In this document: positions 7,710 through 15,820 of the stretch, piece by piece
Numbering within the stretch: position 1 is the first letter of the stretch
How the letters are laid out: each line of letters starts with the position of its first letter
Virus record (IMG/VR): IMGVR_UViG_3300046001_001247
Location: 1 to 22,393 of that record
Source: a virus
Length of the DNA stretch: 22,393 nucleotides
Strand: one strand, 5' to 3'
Program-made: the position numbers and the translations under genes
The notes under the pieces: generated by a model
Told to the model about the DNA's origin: nothing
The model's input: only the letters and a program-made list of their open reading frames with translations
Database searches by the model: none

Positions 7710-8678
7710 ATGACTACGCCTTTAGACATTATCTCAAGATCACTAAAAGATATTGGCGCACTTGAATCGGGTGAAACCCCGACAGCAGATGCAACGCAAG
7801 ATGCTTTTGAGATGCTTAATGATCTTTTAGATCAATGGTCAAATGAAGGCATGATGGTCTATTATCAGACCGAAATTGTATTTCCAGTAGTGTCTGGACA
7901 GACTCAATACACGATTGGCCCAGGCGGTCAGATTGGCGCAATCTTTACGGGTTCGATTTCAGGTACAACTTTGACTATTAGTGCCATTGCATCGGGTGCG
8001 ATTGCTGTTGGTCAAACATTAAGCGGCACTGGCATTACACCAGGCACGACAATCACAGGTTTTTTAACGGGCGCAGGTGGCAACGTTAACGAAGTTGGTA
8101 CTTATACAGTCAGCCTATCCCAAACGGTTGCTAGCACCACTATAAACGGCTATTACCAACGTCCTACGGCGATTAATTCAGCTTTCGTCAGAATCAATAC
8201 AAACTCTAACGGTGTGCCGATTATTAACGGCGGCTTGGATTATCCTGTGGCTGTTTTAGGGATTGACCAATACGAAATGATTGGACTTAAAACGCTGTCA
8301 GGGCCGTGGCCAAAGGCGATTTATTATCAACCGACGGAGTTGTTGGGTAACATTTTTGTGTGGCCTAACCCAAGTCAGGGTGAATTGCATTTGTTTTGTG
8401 ATACCCAGTTTGCTAAGTTTATGACGTTGACCAACACGATTAACTTGCCACCAGGCTTTAACATGGCGTTGCGTTGGTGTTTGGCTGAAAGACTGATGCC
8501 GATGTATGGCAAAAGCAATACAACACAAATTGCAATGATTAACGCTTTATCGGCACAATCTAAAGCCACACTTAAGCGTACAAACATGAAGCCAGCACCA
8601 GTGGCTCGTTATGATGATGTATTGCTCACAGGCAAAGCTAAAGATGCGGGATGGATACTTTCAGGGGGTTTTAGATGA
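7710..8678 (+). CDS. P22 gp4-like tail adaptor (head completion) with inserted beta module
   Basis: This protein likely forms the ring that joins the portal to the tail and keeps packaged DNA in. Residues 1-75 ([54 protein letters not shown]) and 149-310 ([69 protein letters not shown]) fit the gp4-like adaptor family. At 322 residues it is far longer than P22 gp4 (166). Part of the excess is an insertion at about residues 80-147 that splits the conserved YTIGPGG and RP motifs. The ribosome site AGG lies six bases before the ATG. The stop overlaps the next start in ATGA. Confidence 0.8.
   Translation: MTTPLDIISRSLKDIGALESGETPTADATQDAFEMLNDLLDQWSNEGMMVYYQTEIVFPVVSGQTQYTIGPGGQIGAIFTGSISGTTLTISAIASGAIAVGQTLSGTGITPGTTITGFLTGAGGNVNEVGTYTVSLSQTVASTTINGYYQRPTAINSAFVRINTNSNGVPIINGGLDYPVAVLGIDQYEMIGLKTLSGPWPKAIYYQPTELLGNIFVWPNPSQGELHLFCDTQFAKFMTLTNTINLPPGFNMALRWCLAERLMPMYGKSNTTQIAMINALSAQSKATLKRTNMKPAPVARYDDVLLTGKAKDAGWILSGGFR
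7947..8150 (+). repeat. Inserted beta-rich module, copy 1 (in the adaptor)
   Basis: This stretch encodes residues 80-147 of the adaptor, Thr-, Gly- and Ser-rich, with landmarks [30 protein letters not shown] and STTI. A related copy is in the fibre at 12011-12199. By eye about 36 of 63 aligned residues are identical, with a four-residue gap. The likeness is at the protein level; the DNA is more diverged. Confidence 0.65.
8665..8677 (+). repeat. 13-nt start cassette GGGGTTTTAGATG, left copy
   Basis: This is the ribosome site, spacer and ATG of the short fibre gene. It matches 12 of 13 bases with the cassette at 9476-9488 that starts the next gene, so the fibre gene is flanked by near-identical direct repeats. 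A third relative, GGGGTTTAAAATG, lies at 3906-3918 at the tailspike start. Confidence 0.55.
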
Positions 8679-9475
8679 CTACTACAACGTTTGTTGATGG
8701 CGTAACTGTTATTGAAGCAGATTGGTTAAATGACGCAAACAGCGTTATTTATAATGGCACATTTCAAACTAATAATGTGCAACTTGTTACGCCTACGCTT
8801 GGTACACCTGCGTCTGGAACATTGACCAACTGCACGGGTTTGCCAGTAATATCAGGTGTTGCAGGTTTAGGCACAGGTGTTTCTACTTTTTTAACAACTC
8901 CATCAAGTGCAAACTTGCGAGCTGCGTTGACAGATGAAACTGGAACGGGTTCAGCGGTATTTGCAACATCACCCACCATTGCATCACCAACATTAACCGC
9001 CCCAATATTAGGCACGGTTGCATCGGGCAACATTTCGGCGTGTACTAGCACTTCAATGGTATTAGTTACTCCAAATATAGGTGCGGCAACTGGCACTAGT
9101 TTAAATACGACTGGCAACCAAACCATTACTGGCACAGGCAAGCAAGGCTACGCCACAGGTTCAGGCGGTGCTGTTGTTCAACTTACAAGTAAAGCAACGG
9201 GTGTCACATTAGACAAATCCAACGGTCAAATTACAATGGATGCTGCCAGTCTTTCGGCGGCAACGGTTGTATCGTTTACATTGACAAACAGCATAATTGA
9301 AGCTGGCGATATTATTGTGATGAACCATATATCAGGCGGTACATTGGGGGCATATATATTTAATGCTTCAACGGCGACTGGGTCTGCATCAATCAATGTA
9401 AGCAATTGGACTTCTGGCGCACTTGCTGAAGCGATAGTAATTCGCTTTGCTGTGATTAAAGTTGTAAGTGCATAA
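8675..9475 (+). CDS. Short tail-fibre protein
   Basis: This 266-residue protein is rich in Thr, Gly, Ser and Ala. The N-terminus ([22 protein letters not shown]) is an attachment-like motif common to phage fibres. Residues 38-120 contain repeats of the [20 protein letters not shown] and [19 protein letters not shown] type. The C-terminal domain from about residue 155 ([51 protein letters not shown]) is a beta domain common at the ends of phage fibres. It lies between the adaptor and the gp10-like gene, where P22 has no fibre. Probably a tail-attached fibre; receptor unknown. Confidence 0.7.
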   Translation: MTTTTFVDGVTVIEADWLNDANSVIYNGTFQTNNVQLVTPTLGTPASGTLTNCTGLPVISGVAGLGTGVSTFLTTPSSANLRAALTDETGTGSAVFATSPTIASPTLTAPILGTVASGNISACTSTSMVLVTPNIGAATGTSLNTTGNQTITGTGKQGYATGSGGAVVQLTSKATGVTLDKSNGQITMDAASLSAATVVSFTLTNSIIEAGDIIVMNHISGGTLGAYIFNASTATGSASINVSNWTSGALAEAIVIRFAVIKVVSA

Positions 9476-9488
9476 GGGGTTTTAAATG
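9476..9488 (+). repeat. 13-nt start cassette GGGGTTTTAAATG, right copy
   Basis: This is the ribosome site, spacer and ATG of the gp10-like gene, one base different from the cassette at 8665-8677 that starts the fibre gene before it. Confidence 0.55.
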
Positions 9489-11021
9489 CCTGATTTTGGG
9501 TTTGTTGGGGCAAGCTACGAAGCACCTAGTATCTATCAAGATGCTCAGGAATGTATTAACTTTTTTCCTGAAATTGACCCAGTAAAGCCTCCAGGCGAGC
9601 GAGGCGTGGTTGCGTTGTATCCGACACCAGGTTTAATTCAATATGTACAGTTAGCAAACGCACCAGTTAGAGGAATGCGAGCATTGTCCGGTGGGCAAAT
9701 TTTAGTTGCAGTCGCTGGTGCAAATGTATATTCAATCAATACATCTTGGCAAGCAACGTTAATCGGTACGCTTACAACAAGTAATGGTTATGTATCCATT
9801 ACCGACAACATTATGACGGGTAGTGGGTTAACGGCTTACATGGTAGATGGTGTGAACCGATACACATGGATTGCGGCAACTAATACCTTTGCGACATTGC
9901 CATCTACAGACGGTGCATGGCAAGGTGCTACGGTTTGCGATGTGATTGACGGATATGTGGTTTATAACCAGCCAGGCACACAGAATTGGGCAAACACAGA
10001 CTTAGATTCTCGATTATCCACAGCGGCTTTATACGGCACAAAGAATGGTGCACCCGATCCAATTATTTCTTTATGGTGCGATCATCGGCAAGTTTATCTA
10101 TTAGGCGAAAAGACAACGGAAATCTGGGTAGACGTTGGTGGAACAATTCCATCCATTACCACTTTCCCGTTTCAACGTATTAGTGGAACGATGATTCAAC
10201 ATGGTATTGCTGCACCGTTTTCGGCAGCCCGTTTTGCTGAATCCATGATGTTTGTTGGTCGTGATGATCGAGGCACGGCTACGATTGGCATGATTAACGG
10301 TTATGAATACGTTAGATTGTCTACCCATGCGGTAGAAAACAGCATACAAGAAGTGTATGTAGGAAATGCAATTGCGTTTACACAGCAAATTCGTGGACAT
10401 GAAATGTATGTTGTAACGTTTCCCGATGCTGATTTGACATGGGTTTATGACTTTCAAACAAAACTATGGCACAAGTGGCTATCATGGGAAAACGGTGAAT
10501 TCCATCGGCATCGTGCAAATTGCGGCACTTTCTTTAATGGCCACAATATTGTTGGCGATTATGAGAACGGATCAATTTACGATGTTGATTTAGAAACTTA
10601 TACTGATAACGGCAATACAATTCGTCGAGTTCGTCGCTGCCCACATTTAGTTTCTGACTTACAACGGTTTTATTTCCATGAGTTACAAATTCAATTTCAG
10701 CCTGGCGTTGGTTTAGTCAACGACTTAAACCCCTATGCGGCGGTTGCAGGTGTAGCAATAACTGGTGTAGCGATTGCCGGATCGGGGGCGGTTACTTCTG
10801 GTGTTGATCCTCAAGCAATGTTGCGTTGGTCAAATGACGGTGGTTCAACTTATTCAAACGAACATTGGACAAGTATCGGACAAATTGGCGCATACAAAAA
10901 TCGTGCGATGTGGCGCAGACTTGGCTATGCGAGGGATCGTGTTTTTGAGGTTGTAGTGACTGATCCAGTTAAGGCTGTGATTATAAGTGCTAACTTAAAA
11001 GCCTCGGTTGGTGACAACTAA
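9486..11021 (+). CDS. Packaged DNA stabilisation protein, P22 gp10-like
   Basis: This 511-residue protein likely forms the tail hub beneath the adaptor and seals the DNA exit channel. The N-terminus ([34 protein letters not shown]) matches the family opening, where a statement of names and a path of short beta repeats precede a propeller-like body. Further landmarks are [50 protein letters not shown] and [20 protein letters not shown]. The C-terminus ([20 protein letters not shown] ... [13 protein letters not shown]) closely parallels the P22 gp10 end. Length is near P22 gp10 (472). The stop TAA overlaps the next ATG by one base. Confidence 0.85.
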   Translation: MPDFGFVGASYEAPSIYQDAQECINFFPEIDPVKPPGERGVVALYPTPGLIQYVQLANAPVRGMRALSGGQILVAVAGANVYSINTSWQATLIGTLTTSNGYVSITDNIMTGSGLTAYMVDGVNRYTWIAATNTFATLPSTDGAWQGATVCDVIDGYVVYNQPGTQNWANTDLDSRLSTAALYGTKNGAPDPIISLWCDHRQVYLLGEKTTEIWVDVGGTIPSITTFPFQRISGTMIQHGIAAPFSAARFAESMMFVGRDDRGTATIGMINGYEYVRLSTHAVENSIQEVYVGNAIAFTQQIRGHEMYVVTFPDADLTWVYDFQTKLWHKWLSWENGEFHRHRANCGTFFNGHNIVGDYENGSIYDVDLETYTDNGNTIRRVRRCPHLVSDLQRFYFHELQIQFQPGVGLVNDLNPYAAVAGVAITGVAIAGSGAVTSGVDPQAMLRWSNDGGSTYSNEHWTSIGQIGAYKNRAMWRRLGYARDRVFEVVVTDPVKAVIISANLKASVGDN

Positions 11022-12544
11022 TGGCTAACCTTATTTTTCCACAAAGTCCATTTCTTGACCCAAATGGAAGGCCAGCCCGTGAGTGGATTCAATGGTTACA
11101 AAACCCTGACGTTAATACAATTACGGCGGTAACTTTTAACGTTGATAACGTTGTTTTAACTTTGCCGCTAGAAGTTATTTATGGTGGTACAGGGTTAACG
11201 GCAATACCTACAAACGGTCAATTATTGATCGGTAATGGTACGGGTTACACACTTAGCACATTAACGGCTGGCACTGGTTTAGCAATTACTAACGCTGCTG
11301 GATCAATCACCCCAAGAATTGCAAACACAGGTGTCACTGCTGGAACTTACGGCTCTGCATCGTCTGTCACAACTTTGACTGTAAACGCTCAAGGTCAATT
11401 GACGGTTGCGGGATCGGTAGCAATTGCTATTGCTGCAAGTCAAATTACAAGCGGCACAATTGCTTCAGCCCGTATTTCAGGATCATATACAGGCATTACA
11501 GGCGTTGGAACGCTGACTGTTGGCACATGGAACGCCACAGCAATCGAAGCAGTTTATGGCGGCACTGGACAAACAAGTTATGTAATTGGCGATTTATTAT
11601 TTGCCAACACTACTACAACATTGTCAAAATTAGCAGATGTTGCGACAGGCAATGCGTTAATTTCAGGCGGTGTTGGCGTTGCGCCTAGCTACGGCAAAAT
11701 AGGATTGACCACTCATGTATCAGGTGTTTTGCCAGAAACTAATGGTGGCACTAATCAATCTACTTACGCTGTAGGCGATATTCTGTATGCGTCTGCTGCG
11801 AACACTTTATCTAAATTAGCAAAGCCAACAGCCAGTTCATATTTAGCAATGACTTCAGCGGGTGTGCCTAGTTGGAAAAATCCTAAATATGGCACGTTTT
11901 ACAATACAACGACTGAAACCGTTGGCATTATCAATACGGCGTATCCACTTAATTTTAATACAACAGATTTAAGCAATGGCGTGACGGTTGCAACGACTGC
12001 TGCGGTGGTAACGGGCAGCATTGCGTTATTTGTATTGACTGTCACAGCGGTCACAAGCGGCACTTTGTCGATTGGTCAAGTAATTAGCGGAACGGGCGTG
12101 ACGGCTGGAACTCGAATTGTTGCGTTTGTATCTGGATCGGGCGGTGCGGGAACTTATACCGTTGATAAATCACAAACTGTTTTAAGCACAACGATTTCAG
12201 CAACTAAGCAATCAAGATTAACGGTAGCGGCTGACGGTGTGTATAACTTTCAGTTTTCTTGCCAACTTGATAAAACAAGTGCGACTGCTAAAAGCCTTTA
12301 TATATGGCCTCGTATTGATAATGTAGATGTGCCCGATTCAGCAACAAAAATTACATTATCTGGCTCAAATGCTGCGACTGTTGCGGCATGGAACTTTGTT
12401 TATAACCTGTCGGCTAATAGTTATTTTGAGTTAATTTGGTCTGCGGAAGATACGGATTGCATTATGCCAGCATCGGCGGCGGCTGCACCAGTTCCTGCAA
12501 TACCAGCAATTATTATGACGGTAACGGACAATATCAGCGTATGA
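11021..12544 (+). CDS. Fibre in the tail-needle slot, with C1q/TNF-like C-terminal domain
   Basis: This 507-residue protein begins directly after gp10, where P22 encodes the tail needle gp26. The N-terminus ([24 protein letters not shown]) is a motif seen at the start of many podovirus fibre proteins. Three repeats of the YGGTG type occur at about 54, 179 and 241, each leading to G(D/Q)LL or GDIL segments; the body is Gly- and Thr-rich. The C-terminal part (about 310-500: [61 protein letters not shown]) resembles a C1q/TNF jelly roll. It is interrupted by a 63-residue module (331-393). It is likely a tail tip or fibre with a receptor-facing knob. No coiled coil is evident. Confidence 0.7.
   Translation: MANLIFPQSPFLDPNGRPAREWIQWLQNPDVNTITAVTFNVDNVVLTLPLEVIYGGTGLTAIPTNGQLLIGNGTGYTLSTLTAGTGLAITNAAGSITPRIANTGVTAGTYGSASSVTTLTVNAQGQLTVAGSVAIAIAASQITSGTIASARISGSYTGITGVGTLTVGTWNATAIEAVYGGTGQTSYVIGDLLFANTTTTLSKLADVATGNALISGGVGVAPSYGKIGLTTHVSGVLPETNGGTNQSTYAVGDILYASAANTLSKLAKPTASSYLAMTSAGVPSWKNPKYGTFYNTTTETVGIINTAYPLNFNTTDLSNGVTVATTAAVVTGSIALFVLTVTAVTSGTLSIGQVISGTGVTAGTRIVAFVSGSGGAGTYTVDKSQTVLSTTISATKQSRLTVAADGVYNFQFSCQLDKTSATAKSLYIWPRIDNVDVPDSATKITLSGSNAATVAAWNFVYNLSANSYFELIWSAEDTDCIMPASAAAAPVPAIPAIIMTVTDNISV
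12011..12199 (+). repeat. Inserted beta-rich module, copy 2 (in the needle-slot fibre)
   Basis: Encodes residues 331-393 of the fibre, from TGSI through [31 protein letters not shown] to STTIS. It splits the jelly roll between NGVTV and [12 protein letters not shown]. It is the relative of the module at 7947-8150. Confidence 0.65.
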
Positions 12545-12906
12545 GCGCACTATTTATGATCTACAAATCTGTAGAAAATAGATTGCCATTTGGATTTGAT
12601 AAGTTTAGTGAAGCGGTATCTGATTGGGAAATAATCCCTGTAATACAAAGGGGCAAGTTATTTGGCGGTGTGATGGTCAAAGGCAACGAAATCCATGTTG
12701 GATTTGCTGAAAAACCTACGGCGAGTATTCGGGGCAATATTAAGGCGGTGCTTAAACCATTGTTTGAAAAACATGGTTTTGTGGTTACAGCGGTAAAAAA
12801 AGACAATATTAACGGTTTAAATTTTTGCAAACGGCTTGGATTTGTTGAATCTGGGCAAGATAGCGATAAAATCTTATTGAAGTGTGACGGGAGTCATTAT
12901 GTTTAA
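12541..12906 (+). CDS. GNAT acetyltransferase-like protein beside the ejection genes
   Basis: The start is the ATG at 12541, overlapping the previous TGA in an ATGA, and gives 121 residues. An upstream alternative start would lie inside the fibre gene. The C-terminal part ([17 protein letters not shown]) matches the end motif of GNAT N-acetyltransferases, and the middle ([17 protein letters not shown]) fits the central beta strands. The classic acetyl-CoA-binding Q/RxxGxG/A signature is weak or absent, so activity is uncertain. A GNAT-like protein also occurs next to internal virion proteins in T7-type phages (gp13), so a virion assembly role is likely. The gene ends eight bases inside the following one. 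Confidence 0.6.
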   Translation: MSALFMIYKSVENRLPFGFDKFSEAVSDWEIIPVIQRGKLFGGVMVKGNEIHVGFAEKPTASIRGNIKAVLKPLFEKHGFVVTAVKKDNINGLNFCKRLGFVESGQDSDKILLKCDGSHYV

Positions 12907-14146
12907 AGTTTATCTCAGCCGAAAGCAAACGAAAGCAATGTCTGCGGATCATCCAATTGGCGATCCAACAGGCGGCGCAGCTTATCGGGAAATGCGTGAT
13001 CCAACGACTGCGATTGCAGCCTCGGCGGGTGCGAATGTGCTTGGCTCTGTAATTGGAGGCGAGGCATCAAAATCTGCGGCTGGCAAACAATCCAAAGCGG
13101 CGTTACAAGCGGCTGAAGCTCAACAGCGTATTGCATCACAGCAAATTGGTGAAATGCAAAAAATGCGAGCGCAGCAGATTATTGAGCTGCAAAACGCTCA
13201 AACTGATGCAGTTAATCGTGGTCAACAGGATCGAGCTGCTGCGATTCAAATGCTTGTCGATCAACGTACAGACGCATTGGCTCGCATTTACGGATCAAAA
13301 GACACCGCTTTAAATGTTATCAATACTCAGCGAGAAAGCGCATTGCAGACGTTTCAACCTTATATGCAGGTTGGTCAGCAAGGCGTTGGTGCGATTAGTC
13401 AACAGCTTCCGTACTTTCAACAGACATTTGGGCCAGAGCAATTCAAAGCCAACTTAGACCCAGGCTATGAGTTTATGAAACAACAAGGTCTTGGCGCAAT
13501 TCGTCAGGGCATGAACGTTGGGGGCGGCGGTTCTAACATTGATCGGGCAGCTACAAAGTTTGCTGAAGATTACGCTAATACTGGTTACCAAAACGCTTTT
13601 AATCGGTTTACAGGTCAACAACAGAACATTTACAACCGATTGGCAGGGATTGCAGGAATTGGGCAATCTGCTACGGGTACAGCGGCGCAGACTGGTCTTG
13701 GCTATGGTCAACTTGGCGCACAGACTGGTCTAGGTTACGAAAGTCTTGGGGCGCAGACAGGCTTAGGTTACGGTCAATCAATTGCAAATACAGGGCTTGG
13801 TTACGATCAAATGATAGGTAATCAGCAACTTGGTTACGGTCAATCAATGGCTCAATTTAATCAAGGCGTAGGTGCAAACATTGCTAACTTAGCTACTGGT
13901 ATGGGTACAGCGCAAGCGCAAGGCATTACAGGATCGGCTCAAGCTCAAGCAGCGGGTGATGTTGGTCAAGCCAATATCTACGGCGGTGCTATTGGAAACC
14001 TTGGACAACTTGGTATGCAATATTCTTACTTGCAATCACCTGCAATTCAAAAAGCATTAGGATTAGGTGCTTATGCACCCCAAACAGGCGGTATAAGCGG
14101 CTCAGACCTTACGTCTGGAATTGATTTTGCTTACAGACCTGCATAA
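12899..14146 (+). CDS. Ejection-type (DNA transfer) protein 1, with 11-residue repeats
   Basis: The ATG at 12899 has GGAG five bases upstream and overlaps the GNAT stop by eight bases, giving 415 residues. An upstream GTG at 12884 is less likely. Residues of about 60-150 form a long Gln- and Ala-rich coiled coil (LQAAEAQQRIASQQIGEMQK). Residues 160-250 contain FQPYMQVGQQGVGAISQQ, DPGYEFMKQQGLGAI, NAFNRFTGQQQNIYNRLAGI, a pattern found in podovirus DNA-transfer proteins. Residues 265-319 are five tandem 11-residue repeats. Ejection proteins leave the virion with the DNA and help build a conduit across the host envelope. The gene is the first of three large ones in the place of P22 gp7, gp20 and gp16. 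The individual equivalence is not certain. Confidence 0.7.
   Translation: MFKVYLSRKQTKAMSADHPIGDPTGGAAYREMRDPTTAIAASAGANVLGSVIGGEASKSAAGKQSKAALQAAEAQQRIASQQIGEMQKMRAQQIIELQNAQTDAVNRGQQDRAAAIQMLVDQRTDALARIYGSKDTALNVINTQRESALQTFQPYMQVGQQGVGAISQQLPYFQQTFGPEQFKANLDPGYEFMKQQGLGAIRQGMNVGGGGSNIDRAATKFAEDYANTGYQNAFNRFTGQQQNIYNRLAGIAGIGQSATGTAAQTGLGYGQLGAQTGLGYESLGAQTGLGYGQSIANTGLGYDQMIGNQQLGYGQSMAQFNQGVGANIANLATGMGTAQAQGITGSAQAQAAGDVGQANIYGGAIGNLGQLGMQYSYLQSPAIQKALGLGAYAPQTGGISGSDLTSGIDFAYRPA
13691..13855 (+). repeat. Five tandem 33-nt in-frame repeats
   Basis: The units begin at 13691, 13724, 13757, 13790 and 13823 and each encodes 11 residues of the form TGLGYGQLGAQ. The shared core is LGY-G/E/D-Q/S. 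The DNA has diverged at synonymous sites, so the repeats are old and kept at the protein level. Fainter copies precede (residues 254-264) and follow (320-341). Confidence 0.85.
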
Positions 14147-14155
14147 AGGATAATC

Positions 14156-15820
14156 ATGGCTGATAACACCATTGCATTGCAAGCAAGACCAATGCCGCAA
14201 ACCAATATTCTTACCCCAATTACTGACGTAATGAATTTGGGTCGTGCGGCTGTTGGTTTACAGCGTGAAACCGAAACCTTGCCATCTCAAATTGAAATGG
14301 CTAAGGGACTTGCATCACAAGCTACTACTGGCGCAGAAAGTTCTATATTTAAGCTAAATACTGAGCAATCACAGTTAGCGTTAAACATTGCAGGTGGTCT
14401 TGCAAACGATGATTCGATCATCAACGCAGGTAAGAATCCTAAAGCTGCAATGGATACGATTCTGCAAGCTAAAACACGGATGCTTGCTCAGGGTGTGCCA
14501 GCGCACGTTGTAGAAGCCAACACAGCACCGTTGATTACAAGTCTAGTGTCTAACCCTGGCGGGTTCTTGCAGACGCTTAAAAACGTCATTCAAGGCGGTC
14601 TTGGCGCAACAGGTCAGCAAGCATTGCAAACCCCAGAGCTTACCGAAGCTGGCGGCGCACCTGCAACATTCCAACGAGGCACAGGCGCATTACGCACTAC
14701 GCCTATCATGCCAGCCGCACCTACCGCACCGCCCCAAGGCGAAGCACAAGGCGCACCTACTGCACCACAAGCTGCACCAGCCGCACCAGATGGCGATATG
14801 TATGCCAAAGGTCAGCCAACAGGCAAGCCTGGCACATTCTTTGGTGAAAACGGTCAGATTGTTGACGCAAGAGGAAATGTTGTCTTTGATGCTGCGGTGC
14901 GTGATTCGTCCGGTGCGGTGGTTGACTTCAAGGCGATGCCACCGGAATATGAGCCTAATGTAAAACCAGTTGATAGAACGGTTGGCACAGTAGCGCAACC
15001 TTTCCCTGTGCAACCTACAGTTGGGCAACAAGGCGCACCAATTGCACCACAAGCAGGCGTGACTGCGGATCAAATGGCACAACCTGCGGGGGGATCACCA
15101 GGCTTTAAGTTATCGTATCCAGTTCGTAAGGCGGGCGAAGCTGCACAACGTTTACCTGCTGAAATTGCAGACGAAAACGCTGGCAATATGTACCGCAATT
15201 CGTTGATTAAGAATCAAGGTAACTTGGTTACTAACCGTCGAAATCTTGAAGAAGTTATTTCCGAAGCCGACAAAGTTGAAAAGAATCTCAGTATCTTAGG
15301 GATGAAAGTTGATAATGCTGGATTTTTGGGCGCAGGGGCAAGAAAACTTAACGAATTCTTTGGTACTGAAACAGGCATTACGCTTAAACAACTGAACAAA
15401 GACTTGGCTAACGTTGCCATTTCTAACATTCAAGCGGCTGGCGGTTCAATGGATACCGTTGCGGGTCAGCAATTAACTCGCATGGCTAACGGTGACGAAA
15501 CGTATCCACCAGTTATTTTGAAGGATATTGCCCGTCGTGCAATGTCTGATATGACTAACTTAGATATGCAAGCCCGTGGCGCACAGGAATTTGCCCGTAA
15601 GTTTGGCACTGCTAACCTAAACGATTACCGTCAGCAATGGTCTAAAAATGCTGACTCAAGATTGTTTGAATTGATTAATATTGAAAACAGTTCAATGAGT
15701 GCAGAACAACGTCAGGCAGCACGGTCAAAGTTGTTCCAGAACATGAACGATAAGCAAAAAGCGGAAATGGCTCAGAAACTGCGTAACTTGCAAAAGTTAT
15801 CCACAACCGGACAACTATAA
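14156..15820 (+). CDS. Ejection-type protein 2
   Basis: This 554-residue protein starts after AAAGGAT, with a helical N-terminal region (about 25-160). A long low-complexity stretch rich in Pro, Ala, Gln and Gly follows at about 165-310 (QGAPTAPQAAPAAPDGDM and similar). A helical C-terminal region covers about 340-554, with RRNLEEVISEADKVEKNLSI, LKQLNKDLANVAISNIQAAG and charged ends. No enzyme motif or membrane span is seen. Its position between two other ejection-type genes and its disordered linker fit a DNA ejection protein like P22 gp20. The assignment is by context, not by a clear signature. Its stop overlaps the next ATG by one base. Confidence 0.6.
   Translation: MADNTIALQARPMPQTNILTPITDVMNLGRAAVGLQRETETLPSQIEMAKGLASQATTGAESSIFKLNTEQSQLALNIAGGLANDDSIINAGKNPKAAMDTILQAKTRMLAQGVPAHVVEANTAPLITSLVSNPGGFLQTLKNVIQGGLGATGQQALQTPELTEAGGAPATFQRGTGALRTTPIMPAAPTAPPQGEAQGAPTAPQAAPAAPDGDMYAKGQPTGKPGTFFGENGQIVDARGNVVFDAAVRDSSGAVVDFKAMPPEYEPNVKPVDRTVGTVAQPFPVQPTVGQQGAPIAPQAGVTADQMAQPAGGSPGFKLSYPVRKAGEAAQRLPAEIADENAGNMYRNSLIKNQGNLVTNRRNLEEVISEADKVEKNLSILGMKVDNAGFLGAGARKLNEFFGTETGITLKQLNKDLANVAISNIQAAGGSMDTVAGQQLTRMANGDETYPPVILKDIARRAMSDMTNLDMQARGAQEFARKFGTANLNDYRQQWSKNADSRLFELINIENSSMSAEQRQAARSKLFQNMNDKQKAEMAQKLRNLQKLSTTGQL

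Noticed and set aside
12436-12540. N-terminal extension of the GNAT-like gene to an upstream start
   Set aside because: It would lie inside the fibre gene, and the ATG at 12541 forms a normal ATGA coupling.
3315-12544. Fibre genes considered as targets of a diversity-generating retroelement
   Set aside because: No reverse transcriptase, template repeat or adenine-biased variable repeat pair was seen in the window.
13691-13855. Regular 33-nt repeats considered as a CRISPR array
   Set aside because: The units are contiguous without spacers, in frame, and encode a repeated peptide within a virion gene.
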